DNA of 64,000 bases from Streptomyces cucumeris (GCF_024295805.1 NZ_JANCLX010000009.1:220442-284441), one strand, 5' to 3'; shown: positions 34,132 through 43,247, counted from the first letter of the stretch. Notes: generated from the letters alone by a model not told the origin. Numbers and translations are program-made.

Positions 34132-35346
34132 TCAGCCGGAGACCCCTCGCCGGGCCCGTCCCTCGACGCCGTCCACCACTCTGGCCAGCAGTTCGGTCAG
34201 ATGTCCGTTGACCACTTCGGGGTGCTCGAGGATCACCAGGTGGCCGGCCTCCTCGACGATCACCAGTTCGGCACCGGGCAGCAGCTCCGCGATGGCCTCG
34301 CTGTGCTCCATGGGCGTGATCAGGTCCTTGTCGCCCGCCAGCACCAGCACCGGCAGCCCGTCGAAATGCGGCAGCGCCCCGGCCTTGTCATGGGCGAGGA
34401 ACGCCGGGTAGAACTCCGCGACCACATCGATCGGGGTGGCCTCGATCAGCCGCTCGGCGAACCGCGCGACCCCGGGGTCCACGTCCTTGGAGCCGAACGA
34501 ATAGCGCTTGATCAGCCCGGCGAAGAGATCGGCGGTGGCCCGGCGGCCCCGCTCGACCAGTTCGACCTGCCAGCCCAGCGCCTTCAGCAGCCCCGGGAGC
34601 ACCCTGCGCACCGCGTTGACCCCGACGACCGGGAGGCCGAAGCTGACCTCGCCGAGACGGCCCGCCGAGGTGCCGAGGAACGCCACGCCGACCACCCGGT
34701 CCCGGACCAGCTCCGGGTACTGCGCGGCCAGCGCCATCATCGTCATGCCCCCCATGGAGTGGCCGACCAGCACCAGCGGGCCCTCGGGCGCCGCGGCGTC
34801 GATGACCGCCTTCAGATCGCGGCCGAGCTGGTCGATGGTGAGGGCGTCACCGTCGGCCTGGGCGCAGCCGCGGGCCGAGCGGCCGTGACAGCGCTGGTCC
34901 CAGTAGACGGTGCGGACCACTTCGCGCAGCGCGGAGCGCTGGAAGTGCCAGGAGTCCTGGGCCAGGCAGTAGCCATGGCTGAAGATCATGGTGACCGGGG
35001 TGGTCGGGGCCTTGCGGCCGAACCGCCGCTTGCGCCGGGAGGACGGGGGTGCCGGGCTCTCCCGGACCTCCTCCACCTCGTAGTACAGCTCGGTGCCGTC
35101 GTCGGCCACCGCCCTGCCGGGGGTGCCGCGCAGCGTGCCGTACGGGCCCTCGGCGTCCAGCGCGAGGCGCGCCTTGCGCCGTACGCCGCGGCCGACCGTG
35201 AGGCGCTCCAGGGCGACGCCCGCCGCGGCTCCCGCCGCGAGGACGCCGATCGCGGCGCCCGCGAACCCGGCTCCGCGCCTCCAGCCCACGGCTGTGGCCC
35301 CCGCCGCGACCCGTGTCGCCATCTCTGCCGTGCTGTCGTCGCCCAT
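34132..35346 (-). CDS. Membrane-anchored alpha/beta hydrolase
   Basis: A 404-residue serine hydrolase. A hydrophobic segment near residues 25-47 (FAGAAIGVLAAGAAAGVAL) anchors or exports it. The hydrolase fold begins at about residue 110 with the oxyanion region IFSHGYCLA; the nucleophile is in VGHSMGG; the acid is probably Asp in LVLAGDKDLITP; the histidine is in EEAGHLVILEHP. The substrate is unknown. ATG 35346 is only 2 bp past the alr stop, so the two are co-transcribed. This gene between alr and tsaE is a conserved feature of the neighbourhood. Confidence 0.93.
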   Translation of the reverse strand: MGDDSTAEMATRVAAGATAVGWRRGAGFAGAAIGVLAAGAAAGVALERLTVGRGVRRKARLALDAEGPYGTLRGTPGRAVADDGTELYYEVEEVRESPAPPSSRRKRRFGRKAPTTPVTMIFSHGYCLAQDSWHFQRSALREVVRTVYWDQRCHGRSARGCAQADGDALTIDQLGRDLKAVIDAAAPEGPLVLVGHSMGGMTMMALAAQYPELVRDRVVGVAFLGTSAGRLGEVSFGLPVVGVNAVRRVLPGLLKALGWQVELVERGRRATADLFAGLIKRYSFGSKDVDPGVARFAERLIEATPIDVVAEFYPAFLAHDKAGALPHFDGLPVLVLAGDKDLITPMEHSEAIAELLPGAELVIVEEAGHLVILEHPEVVNGHLTELLARVVDGVEGRARRGVSG

Positions 35347-35348
35347 GG

Positions 35349-36503
35349 TCAGATCCCTGTGCCCCCCGAATGACCTACATAAACGCGTGGCACCCGGGAA
35401 CCCACACGGGTGACGATCTCGTAGGCGATCGTGCCCGCGGCACGTGCCCAGTCCTCGGCGGTCGGCTCCCCCCGGTCCCCTGGCCCGAAGAGCACCGCCT
35501 CCTCGCCCTCGACCGCGCTGTCGCCGCCGAGGTCCACCACGAACTGGTCCATGGCCACCGTGCCCGCGACCGTCCGCCACTTCCCGGCGACCAGCACCGG
35601 ACCGGTGCCCGAGGCATGGCGCGGGATGCCGTCTGCGTAGCCGACCGGCACCAGGGCGAGGGTGGTGTCGCCCGGGGTGACATAGCGGTGCCCGTAGGAG
35701 ACCCCGTGGCCGCCCGGCACCCGCTTCACCGAGGCGAGCGAGGCGGACAGCGTCATCACCGGCCGCAGCCCGAAGTCGGCGGGCACGCCGATCTCGGGGC
35801 TCGGCGAGATGCCGTAGGTGGCGATACCGGTGCGGACGAGGTCGAAGTGGGAGGCGGGCAGGGTGAGCGTGGCCGGGGAGTTGGCCAGATGGCGCACCTC
35901 CGGCCGCAGCCCGGCCCGTTCGGCCTGGGCGAGCATCTCGCGGAAGACGGTGAGCTGGGCCTCGATGGAGGGGTGGCCCGGCTCGTCGGCGCAGGCGAAG
36001 TGGGACCAGAGTCCGGTCACCCGCACACTGCCCTCCGCCTCGGCGGCGCGCGCCTCGGCGACCAGCGCGGGCCAGTCGGCGGGCTGGCAGCCGCTGCGGC
36101 CGAGGCCGGTGTCGGCCTTGAGCTGGACCCGGGCGGTCCGGCCGCTCGCGCGGGCCGCGGCGGCGGCCTCCCGCAGGGCCCACACGCCGCTGGCCGAGAC
36201 GTCGATGTCCGCCTCGATCGCCTCCCGCCAGGGGCCGCCCGGCGTCCACAGCCAGCACATCAGCCGGCCGGTGTCCCCGGCCGCGCGCAGCGCGAGCGCC
36301 TCTTCCGGCGTGGCCGTCCCCAGCCAGCTCGCACCGGCCTCGCGGGCGGCGCGGGCGCAGGGCAGCGCGCCGTGACCGTAGCCGTCCGACTTGACCACGG
36401 CCATCAGCTCGGCGGTGGGCGCCGCGGCACGCAGCGCCCGAACGTTGTCCCGCAGGGCGGCCAGATCGACCACGGCTCGGGCACGCATCGGTGTCTCGTC
36501 CAT
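35349..36503 (-). CDS. alr: Alanine racemase
   Basis: PLP enzyme of 384 residues that interconverts L- and D-alanine for peptidoglycan. The PLP lysine lies in AVVKSDGYGHG (about residue 39), the PLP-binding stretch RTGIATYGISPSPE follows, and the catalytic tyrosine of the C-terminal domain is in HGVSYGHRYVTP. ATG 36503 gives the usual start; an ATG five codons later (MRARAVVDL) is a close alternative. The tnpB-type element begins about 77 bp upstream of this start, within the region where the alr promoter should be. Confidence 0.96.
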   Translation of the reverse strand: MDETPMRARAVVDLAALRDNVRALRAAAPTAELMAVVKSDGYGHGALPCARAAREAGASWLGTATPEEALALRAAGDTGRLMCWLWTPGGPWREAIEADIDVSASGVWALREAAAAARASGRTARVQLKADTGLGRSGCQPADWPALVAEARAAEAEGSVRVTGLWSHFACADEPGHPSIEAQLTVFREMLAQAERAGLRPEVRHLANSPATLTLPASHFDLVRTGIATYGISPSPEIGVPADFGLRPVMTLSASLASVKRVPGGHGVSYGHRYVTPGDTTLALVPVGYADGIPRHASGTGPVLVAGKWRTVAGTVAMDQFVVDLGGDSAVEGEEAVLFGPGDRGEPTAEDWARAAGTIAYEIVTRVGSRVPRVYVGHSGGTGI

Positions 36504-36589
36504 CCCCGTCAGTCTCTCAGGCCCGTCCGCCGATCGGAGTGTGTGCTTCCACGCACGGAGAGTTCGGGAGACTGTGACCTTGACTTCCT

Positions 36590-36609
36590 CCCCCGCCTAA
36601 CAGCGGGGG
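36590..36609 (-). ncRNA. Right-end hairpin, probable 3' part of a TnpB guide (omega) RNA
   Basis: 7-bp stem with a 6-nt loop overlapping the tnpB stop codon. In characterised TnpB elements an RNA from the 3' end of tnpB extends past the right end, and the next 16 or so bases form the guide. Here the guide would be read from about 36579 downwards, inside the alr upstream region. The assignment is inferred from position and structure. Confidence 0.45.
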
Positions 36610-37805
36610 ATTCCAGCGGTCGCCCGCTGGGGTTCCTGCTTCACCGACGACCGCCCCGCCCGGGAGGACTCCCGTTGAGGTCTTACACCGTCTCCACAGG
36701 CAGACACCGCCAGCCCGGCGGCCAGGATGTTGCATGCCGCGTTCACGTCACGGTCATGCACGGCACCGCAGTCGCACGTCCACACACGGACGTTCAGCGG
36801 CAGCTTCCCGCGGACCGTGCCGCAGGCCCCGCACAGCTTCGAGCTGGGGAACCAGCGGTCGATCACCACGAGTTCACGCCCGTACCAGGCACACTTGTAC
36901 TCCAGCATCGAGCGCAGCTCCGTCCACGACGCGTCCGAGATGGCGCGCGCGAGCTTGCCGTTCTTCAGCAGGTTGCGGACGGTGAGGTCCTCGATCACGA
37001 CCGTTTGGTTCTCACGGACGAGCCGAGTGGTGAGCTTGTGCAGAAAGTCCCGGCGGCGGTCGGCGATCCGGGTATGGACCCTGGCGACCTTCCGGCAGGC
37101 CTTCTCCCGGTTGTTCGAGCCCTTGGCCTTGCGGGACAGCTCCCGCTGAGCCTTCGCGAGCCGGGTCCGGTCACGGCGCTCGTGCCCGGGATTGGCGATC
37201 TTCTCCCCGGTGGACAGCGTCACCAGCGACGTGATCCCGGCGTCGATACCGACCGCCGCGTCCGTGCCCGGGGCAGGGGCGATGGTGTCCTCGCACAACA
37301 GGGACACGAACCAGCGCCCCGCCGCGTCACGGGAGACGGTCACCGTGGTCGGCTCCACCCCCACCGGGAGCGGGCGCGACCAGCGAATGTCCAGTGGCGC
37401 GGTCATCTTCGCCAACGTCAGGCGCCCGTCACACCAGGTGAAGGCGGAGCGGGTGTACTCCGCGCTCGCGCGGGACTTCTTCCGGCTCTTGTACCGGGGA
37501 TACTCCGCCCGCTTGGCGAAGAAGTTCCCGAACGCCGTCTGAAGGTGGCGCAACGCCTGCTGGAGCGGAACGGAGGACACCTCGGCAAGGAACGCCAGTT
37601 CCTCGGTCTTCTTCCACTCCGTCAGTGCGGCGGAGGACTGGACGTAGGACACCCGGCGCTGCTCGCCGTACCAGGCACGGGTGCGCTCCTCCAGCGCCCG
37701 GTTGTAGACGACACGGACACAGCCGAACGTACGCGACAATTCCGCCGCCTGCTCGTCCGTCGGATAGAAGCGGTACCTGAACGCCCGCTTCACCTGCTGC
37801 GTCAT
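36597..37805 (-). CDS. tnpB: TnpB RNA-guided endonuclease (IS605 OrfB family)
   Basis: A 402-residue protein of the TnpB/Cas12 lineage. The N-terminal OrfB helix-turn-helix begins RAFRYRFYPTDEQ with CVRVVYNRALEE; the RuvC-like nuclease residues are Asp188 (AVGIDAGI), Glu272 (VVIEDLTVRN) and Asp353 (HDRDVNAA), with the zinc ribbon CGAC...CDC (325-346) inserted as usual. All catalytic positions are kept and the frame is unbroken, so the nuclease is probably active. ATG 37805 has AGGATGTGAGG just upstream. Without tnpA the gene may be mobilised in trans or persist through its own nuclease activity. Confidence 0.93.
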   Translation of the reverse strand: MTQQVKRAFRYRFYPTDEQAAELSRTFGCVRVVYNRALEERTRAWYGEQRRVSYVQSSAALTEWKKTEELAFLAEVSSVPLQQALRHLQTAFGNFFAKRAEYPRYKSRKKSRASAEYTRSAFTWCDGRLTLAKMTAPLDIRWSRPLPVGVEPTTVTVSRDAAGRWFVSLLCEDTIAPAPGTDAAVGIDAGITSLVTLSTGEKIANPGHERRDRTRLAKAQRELSRKAKGSNNREKACRKVARVHTRIADRRRDFLHKLTTRLVRENQTVVIEDLTVRNLLKNGKLARAISDASWTELRSMLEYKCAWYGRELVVIDRWFPSSKLCGACGTVRGKLPLNVRVWTCDCGAVHDRDVNAACNILAAGLAVSACGDGVRPQRESSRAGRSSVKQEPQRATAGIPRC

Positions 37806-37924
37806 GCCTCACATCCTATCAATTCCTTTGTAAGCATGAAGTGTCGGCCGGTGGCCGGCAAAAGCCGAATCGCCCTGACAGCGACTCGGCTCTCCCGGCC
37901 CTGCTCCGCAGGAGTCCGTTCCCT

Positions 37925-37944
37925 CCCCGGCCTGAAGGCCGGGG
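37925..37944. repeat. Left-end hairpin of the tnpB element
   Basis: Stem CCCCGGCC / GGCCGGGG (8 bp) with loop TGAA. The next sequence outward on the minus-strand reading is GTGGAT, which could hold the target-adjacent motif. The nnrD ribosome-binding site GGAGGA (37952-37957) lies right beside it. Confidence 0.75.
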
Positions 37945-37963
37945 CATCCACGGAGGAATCCCG

Positions 37964-39409
37964 ATGAGGACTGCCTACAGCGTCGAGACCGTACGGGCCG
38001 CGGAGCGGGAGCTGATGGCGCGGCTGCCGGACGGAGCGCTCATGCAGCGCGCGGCGGCCGGACTGGCCGCGGCCTGCGCAGATCTGCTGCCCCGGGTGTC
38101 CGGGGCCCGGGTGGCGGTACTGACCGGAAGCGGGGACAACGGGGGCGACGCGCTCTACGCGGGCGCCCGGCTGGCCCGGCGCGGCGCCGGGGTCACCGCG
38201 GTCCTGCTGGCCCCGGACCGGGCCCATCCGGGGGGTCTGCGCGCGCTGCTGGCGGCGGGCGGACGTGCCGTACCGGCCGATGACGACCGCGCCGAACCGA
38301 CCCTGGCCCGCGCCGCACTGGTGCTGGACGGGATCGTGGGCATCGGCGGCAAGGGCGGGCTGCGGGAGGCCGCGGAGCGGCTGACGCGGGCGGTGCGCGG
38401 CACGGTCGTCGCGGTGGACCTGCCGAGCGGGGTGGACGCCGACACCGGTGAGGTGAGGGGCGCCGCGGTACGCGCCGACGCCACGGTCACCTTCGGTGCG
38501 TACAAACCGGGGCTGCTGATCGATCCCGCCCGTGGCCACGCGGGGGCGCTGCGACTGATCGGCATCGGCCTGGAGCCGTACCTGCCGTCCGTACCGGACG
38601 CGGAGGCGCTCCAGCACGGGGACGTGGCGGCGCTGTTGCCGCGGCCGTCGGCGGAGAGCGACAAGTACCGGCGCGGGGTGGTCGGCGTGGTCGCGGGCTC
38701 CGCCCGCTACCCGGGCGCCGCGGTGCTGGCCGTCGCGGGCGCGCTGCGCGGCGGCGCGGGGGCCGTGCGCTACGTGGGCCCGGCGGCCGACGCGGTCATC
38801 GCACGCTTCCCCGAGACGCTGGTGCACGCCGGTCCCCCGGCCAAGGCGGGCCGCGTACAGGCATGGGTGGTCGGCCCCGGTCTCGGCGACGGCGCGGCCG
38901 CCCGCCACTCGCTGGAGGACGTGCTCGCCTCCGACGTCCCGGTCCTGGTCGACGCCGACGGGCTGCGCCTCCTGCCCTCCGGCGATCTCCGCGGACGTGC
39001 GGCGCCCACGGTGCTGACCCCGCACGCGGGCGAGGCCGCGGCCCTGCTCGGCGTCTCCCGCGAGGAGGTGGAGTCGGGGCGGCTGACGGCGGTGCGGGAG
39101 CTGGCCGGGCGCTACGGCGCCACGGTGCTCCTGAAGGGGTCCACCACGCTGGTCACGGACAGTGCGGGCCCGGTGCGGATCAACCCCACCGGCACCGGCT
39201 GGCTGGCCACGGCGGGCAGTGGTGACGTGCTGTCCGGACTGACCGGCTCACTCCTCGCATCGGGCCTCGCCGCCGCCGACGCGGCCTCGGTCGGCGCCTA
39301 CCTCCACGGCCTCGCCGCCCGCCGCGCGGCAGGCCCCCACGGCGCCCCGATCGCGGCCGACGATGTGGCGACGGCCCTGACCGAAGCCTGGCGCGACGTC
39401 CTCGCCTGA
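37964..39409 (+). CDS. nnrD: Bifunctional NAD(P)HX epimerase/dehydratase
   Basis: Repairs hydrated NADH and NADPH. 481 residues in two domains: the YjeF_N epimerase domain (residues 1 to about 205; TVRAAERELMARL, TGSGDNGGDALYAGARL) and the ADP/ATP-dependent dehydratase domain (about 215-481; DKYRRGVVGVVAGSARYPGA, ATAGSGDVLSGLTGSLLASG). ATG 37964 has GGAGGA 6 nt upstream. It is on the plus strand, opposite to acpS-glmS and alr. The tnpB element ends only about 20 bp before its start, so its original promoter may have been displaced or replaced. Confidence 0.95.
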   Translation: MRTAYSVETVRAAERELMARLPDGALMQRAAAGLAAACADLLPRVSGARVAVLTGSGDNGGDALYAGARLARRGAGVTAVLLAPDRAHPGGLRALLAAGGRAVPADDDRAEPTLARAALVLDGIVGIGGKGGLREAAERLTRAVRGTVVAVDLPSGVDADTGEVRGAAVRADATVTFGAYKPGLLIDPARGHAGALRLIGIGLEPYLPSVPDAEALQHGDVAALLPRPSAESDKYRRGVVGVVAGSARYPGAAVLAVAGALRGGAGAVRYVGPAADAVIARFPETLVHAGPPAKAGRVQAWVVGPGLGDGAAARHSLEDVLASDVPVLVDADGLRLLPSGDLRGRAAPTVLTPHAGEAAALLGVSREEVESGRLTAVRELAGRYGATVLLKGSTTLVTDSAGPVRINPTGTGWLATAGSGDVLSGLTGSLLASGLAAADAASVGAYLHGLAARRAAGPHGAPIAADDVATALTEAWRDVLA

Positions 39410-39578
39410 CACGGCCCCGGCCGACGAACGCCGGACAGCCGAGCGACCGGCGCACGACCGACGTCCGCCCGAACACGGCACCGGAAGGCCACGACTGACG
39501 GCCGAACGGGACCGCCGACGGGCGACCGGGTGGGGAAAACCGGTGGCGGGGCTCCGGGCGGTCCGTAGCCTGACTCGT

Positions 39579-40355
39579 ATGACCGCCCTGAGCCTGGACC
39601 GCTACGCCGTCGAAATCGTCGCGCAGACCGAGCGCTTGAGGGACCTCGTCAGACATGCCGACCTCGATGTTCCGGTGCCCGGCTGCCCCGGGTGGAACCT
39701 CGGGCAGCTGTTGCGCCATGTGAACGGTACGCACCGCTGGGCCCAGGGGGCCGTCGGCTCCCGGGCGACGGAACCGGTCTCCGACGAGCTGGTCAACGAC
39801 GTCCCGCGGATCGCCGGCGAGGACGCGGAGGCGCTCGGCGTCCGCCTCGGCGAGGGCGCGGCGCGGCTGGCGGAGACCCTGCGCGCGGCCGGGCCCGACG
39901 TCCCGGTGTGGACGCCGGGACCGGGCGGCACCCCGATGTTCTGGGCCCGTCGGATGGCGCATGAGACAGCCGTGCACCGGGCGGACGCGGCCCTGACGGT
40001 CGGCGCGGAGTACACCCTCGACGAGGAGTTGGCGGCCGACGCGCTCGACGAGTGGATGGACTTCGGCACCGTGCCGGAGGCCTACGCGTCCGAGCAGTCC
40101 GGGCCCCCGCTGCTCGGACCCGCCCGGACCCTCCGGTTCCACGCCGTGGACACCGGGGCGCGGTGGCTGGTCGACCTCACCGGCCCCGCACCGGTCTGGC
40201 GCCGTGCGGACGAGGGGGCGGCCGTGACGGTGCGCGGGCCGCTGACCGAGCTGCTGTTGCTGCTCTACCGGCGGCCCGCGCCCGGCGTCGATGTCCTCGG
40301 GGACGGCGCCCTGCTGGAACTGTGGCTGACGCGGACCGGTTTCTGGCTGGAGTGA
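39579..40355 (+). CDS. Maleylpyruvate isomerase-like (DinB/TIGR03083) family protein
   Basis: A 258-residue protein with an N-terminal four-helix DinB-like domain (residues 1 to about 150; CPGWNLGQLLRHVNGTHRWA, MAHETAVHRADAAL). The conserved histidines, H48-like, H52-like and HETAVHR, can bind a metal. The C-terminal domain of about 90 residues ends in RRPAPGVDVLGD, the usual MDMPI C-terminal part. Relatives use mycothiol, but the substrate cannot be stated here. TAGCCT lies 7 nt before ATG 39579, suggesting leaderless translation. Convergent with blaB, 7 bp apart. Confidence 0.88.
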   Translation: MTALSLDRYAVEIVAQTERLRDLVRHADLDVPVPGCPGWNLGQLLRHVNGTHRWAQGAVGSRATEPVSDELVNDVPRIAGEDAEALGVRLGEGAARLAETLRAAGPDVPVWTPGPGGTPMFWARRMAHETAVHRADAALTVGAEYTLDEELAADALDEWMDFGTVPEAYASEQSGPPLLGPARTLRFHAVDTGARWLVDLTGPAPVWRRADEGAAVTVRGPLTELLLLLYRRPAPGVDVLGDGALLELWLTRTGFWLE

Positions 40356-40362
40356 ACGGCGG

Positions 40363-41262
40363 TCAGAGCTGTCGGAGGTGGTCCCGCAGAGTCCGGGCGA
40401 CGTGGGACATCAGGGCCTCGGCACCGGGCTGGCGGCTGGCGGGCACCACGGATTCGGTCAGTACGGCGACGGCGAAGCTCTGGCCGTCGGCGTGCTCGAC
40501 CACGCCGATCTCATGGCGGAGGTTGAGCAGGGTGCCGGTCTTGGAGGACCAGGTGGTGGCGTCCGAGCCGAAGTCCGGCGCGAGGCGGTGCCGCATCAGG
40601 TTGTGGGCCATCAGACCGCGCACCCGCGCGGCCACCTCCGGGTGGACCGCGGACGGCGTCCACAGCGCCTGGAGCAGATCGGCCCAGGCGCGGGCGCTGC
40701 CGGTGTTGGCGCGGGTGGTGTCGAGCTGCGGCACCCGGTGGCCGCGGCCGGAGGTCCCCGCGTCGATGGCGAGGGCGTGGGCGAGGTGGGCCTGCGCGCC
40801 GCCGAACCGCTCCTCGGGGGTGTCGGACAGCTCCCGCATGGTGTGCCGGACGGTGATTCCGTGCAGTCCGAGCTCCTGGAGGATCCGGGCGACATGCTCG
40901 GGCGGGGTGAGTTCGAACAGGGCGTCGGCGGCGGTTCCGTCGCTGACGCAGGTGCTCAGATAGACCAGGTCGTCGACGGCGATCCGGGCGGGGTGGCGGA
41001 ACCGGCTCAGCCCGGTGGGGCCGGGGGTGGTGATCCGGCCGGGCCGAACCTCCACCGGGGCCGCCCCGTCGAGCTCACCGCGCCGGACGCGCTCGGCCGT
41101 GGCCAGCGCGAGCGGGACCTTCACCAGGGAGGCGGACGGCAGTTGGGCGTCCGGTTCGATGCCCAGTTCCTCACCGGTGCCCAGGTCCCGCACCAGCAGA
41201 TAGCCGCGCAGACCGCCGTCGCGCAACTGTCCGCGCATCTCGCGCAGCAGCGCCTCGGTCAT
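40363..41262 (-). CDS. blaB: BlaB-like regulator with penicillin-recognising motifs
   Basis: A 299-residue serine-hydrolase-fold protein. Class A beta-lactamase boxes are visible but altered: SLVK (Ser45-Lys48), SDG at 107-109 in place of SDN, and KTG at 241-243. There is no signal peptide and no ExxLN box. This set of features is what was described for BlaB of Streptomyces cacaoi, which is needed for induction of the beta-lactamase but does not hydrolyse penicillin. Its ATG overlaps the blaA stop (ATGA), so BlaA and BlaB are made together; the pair is divergent from the beta-lactamase gene. Confidence 0.87.
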   Translation of the reverse strand: MTEALLREMRGQLRDGGLRGYLLVRDLGTGEELGIEPDAQLPSASLVKVPLALATAERVRRGELDGAAPVEVRPGRITTPGPTGLSRFRHPARIAVDDLVYLSTCVSDGTAADALFELTPPEHVARILQELGLHGITVRHTMRELSDTPEERFGGAQAHLAHALAIDAGTSGRGHRVPQLDTTRANTGSARAWADLLQALWTPSAVHPEVAARVRGLMAHNLMRHRLAPDFGSDATTWSSKTGTLLNLRHEIGVVEHADGQSFAVAVLTESVVPASRQPGAEALMSHVARTLRDHLRQL

Positions 41263-42152
41263 GCCACGGCTCCCTCGGTGGACGGTGCGGCGCCCAGACA
41301 ACGCGCCAGCGCGTCGCCCAGACGGTCCTGGACGTGCCGGGGGTTACCGGCCGCGGCGGCGGTGACCGCGTAGCCCCGGGTGAGCGCGAGCTCGCCGATC
41401 GGCCGCCAGTGCAGGGCGAGTTCCCGGGCCTGGGCGGGTGAGCACAGCAGCAGGTCGTCGGAGCACAGCACGTCCGCCGCGGCCGAGGTGAGGTCGGCGG
41501 CGACCACCAACTGGGCGGGGCGCAGCCCGACCGCGTCCCGCAGCCGGGTCAGCGGATCGCGGATGTGCGGAACGTCGTCCTCCGGCTGGATCCGGATCCG
41601 GCGGGGCGGTTCGGGCGCGCCCCGGCCCATCCGCAGGGTCTCCAGATAGACGCGTCTGACCCCGGGATCCCCCGATCCGGCCAGCCCGAGCGGTACCGAC
41701 CACAGCGCCTCGTCCGGCGGCACCGGCAGCAGGGCGGCCCGCACCTGCTGGGAGCGGACCAGCTCCGCCCGCAGGTCCGGCGGCGCGACGCGGAGGTCGA
41801 GGGTGATCCCGTGGCCGCGCGCGTCGGCCACCAGCCGGGCGAGGTCGACGGTGGAGCAGATACCGGGCATCGCCAGCCGCCACGGTTTGCGCTTGGCGGC
41901 CTCCGCCTCGTGCCGCAGTACATCGGCGGCCTGCACGAGCTGCCGGGCCGCCGGAAGCAGCTCCCGGCCGAACGGGGTGAGGACGGCCCGCCGTGAGGTG
42001 CGCTCGAACAGCGGCTCGCCGAGGTGCGCCTCCAGCGCGGCGATACGACGGCTGGCCACCGGCTGGGACATCCGGGCGGCCGCGGCCCCGACGGTGAAAC
42101 TCCCGCGTTCGCTCACGCTCACGAAGGCACGGCACGCTCCCACCAGATCCAC
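41259..42152 (-). CDS. blaA: BlaA-like LysR activator of beta-lactamase
   Basis: LysR-type regulator of 297 residues. The helix-turn-helix (LVGACRAFVSVSERGSFTVG, MSQPVASRRIAALEAHLGE) lies at the N-terminus; the effector domain follows from about residue 80. The order blaA-blaB, divergent from a class A beta-lactamase, matches the S. cacaoi regulon where BlaA binds T-N11-A sites between the genes. GTG 42152 yields the expected VDLVGACRAF start; GTG 42161 and ATG 42191 lie upstream in frame. The 162-bp gap to the beta-lactamase start should contain the operators, but I could not single out one site. Confidence 0.88.
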   Translation of the reverse strand: MDLVGACRAFVSVSERGSFTVGAAAARMSQPVASRRIAALEAHLGEPLFERTSRRAVLTPFGRELLPAARQLVQAADVLRHEAEAAKRKPWRLAMPGICSTVDLARLVADARGHGITLDLRVAPPDLRAELVRSQQVRAALLPVPPDEALWSVPLGLAGSGDPGVRRVYLETLRMGRGAPEPPRRIRIQPEDDVPHIRDPLTRLRDAVGLRPAQLVVAADLTSAAADVLCSDDLLLCSPAQARELALHWRPIGELALTRGYAVTAAAAGNPRHVQDRLGDALARCLGAAPSTEGAVA

Positions 42153-42314
42153 GGCTCTCACTCTAGAGGGGCTGTCATGCCCTTTCCTCATGGAACCGCC
42201 CAGAAGCGTATTGGACCGCATAGCCGCAGGCGACGAGGGTGGTCAGGACGCCATACCCGTCGTTCCACCCCCCGTGTGCCCCGTCCGACGGGGCCGGTCA
42301 GGAGGTCCCGGACC

Positions 42315-43247
42315 ATGCGCCAGACCCGCTCCCGACGCGCCCTGCGCGGTGCGCTCGCCACCCTCGTGCTCGTTCCGCTCGCCGCCTGCGGCCAGGACGA
42401 CTCCCCGGAGTCCTCCGCCAAGGGGAGCGCATCCACCACGGCGGCCGCGCCCGCCGCCGACCGCGCGGCCGGCGATGAGTTCAAGAAGCTGGAGAAGGCG
42501 TTCGACGCGCGGCTGGGCGTCTACGCCATCGACACCGGGACCGGACGCGAGGTGGCGTACCACGACGGTTCGCGCTTCCCCTTCGCCTCCACCTTCAAGG
42601 CCATGGCCGCCGGTACCGTCCTGCGCGAGCGTTCGCTCAAGGGCATGGACAAGAAGATCAGGTACACCAAGGACGATCTGGCCGCCTACTCCCCGATCAC
42701 CGAGAAGCACACCGGCACCGGGATGACCCTGGGCGAGCTGTGCGACGCCGCCGTCCGCTACAGCGACAACACCGCGGCCAATCTGATCCTCGCCGAACTC
42801 GGCGGCCCCAAGGCCCTCGACGCCGCGCTGGAGAAGATGGGCGATCACACCACCCGGATGGTGCGGCGCGAACCGGAGCTCAACGACTGGGACCCGAAGG
42901 ACACCCGGGACACCACCACCCCCCGGGCGTTCGCCAAGGACCTGCGCGCCTTCGTCCTCGGTGACACGCTCGGCAAGCCCGAGCGCGCGCAGCTCACCAC
43001 CTGGCTGCGGAAGAACACCACGGGCGCCACGACCATCCGGGCGGGTGTGCCGAAGACATGGACGGTCGGCGACAAGACCGGCACCGGCAGCACCTACGGC
43101 TCCCGCAACGACATCGCGGTGGTGTGGCGGCCGGACGCGGCCCCCATCGTCGTGGCGATCATGACGAACCGCACCGCGAAGGACGCCGAGCCCGACGACA
43201 AGCTGCTGGCCCGGGCGGCCGGGGTGGTGGCCGACACCCTGGGGTAG
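42315..43247 (+). CDS. blaL: Class A beta-lactamase lipoprotein
   Basis: Exported serine beta-lactamase of 310 residues. The lipobox LAAC places Cys25 at the membrane surface. All class A elements are present: STFK with Ser92 and Lys95, SDN at 150-152, the ExxLN box with Glu186 (REPELN), and KTG at 254-256 followed by TGSTYGSRND. It should hydrolyse penicillins. GGAGG (42301-42305) lies 9 nt before ATG 42315. Expression is probably controlled by the divergent blaA-blaB pair. Confidence 0.95.
   Translation: MRQTRSRRALRGALATLVLVPLAACGQDDSPESSAKGSASTTAAAPAADRAAGDEFKKLEKAFDARLGVYAIDTGTGREVAYHDGSRFPFASTFKAMAAGTVLRERSLKGMDKKIRYTKDDLAAYSPITEKHTGTGMTLGELCDAAVRYSDNTAANLILAELGGPKALDAALEKMGDHTTRMVRREPELNDWDPKDTRDTTTPRAFAKDLRAFVLGDTLGKPERAQLTTWLRKNTTGATTIRAGVPKTWTVGDKTGTGSTYGSRNDIAVVWRPDAAPIVVAIMTNRTAKDAEPDDKLLARAAGVVADTLG

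Larger units (their letters stand above)
36580..37950 (-). mobile_element. tnpB-only IS200/IS605-type (IS1341-like) element
   Basis: An intact tnpB flanked by subterminal hairpins and without a tnpA transposase, so not self-mobile. Right end: stem CCCCCGC / GCGGGGG (36590-36609) across the tnpB stop codon, followed outward by GGAAGTCAA (minus strand), the pattern I expect for right ends of this group. Left end: CCCCGGCC-TGAA-GGCCGGGG (37925-37944). It sits in the divergent region between alr and nnrD, about 14-20 bp from the nnrD start codon. Exact borders are inferred. No target duplication is expected for this family. Confidence 0.82.
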
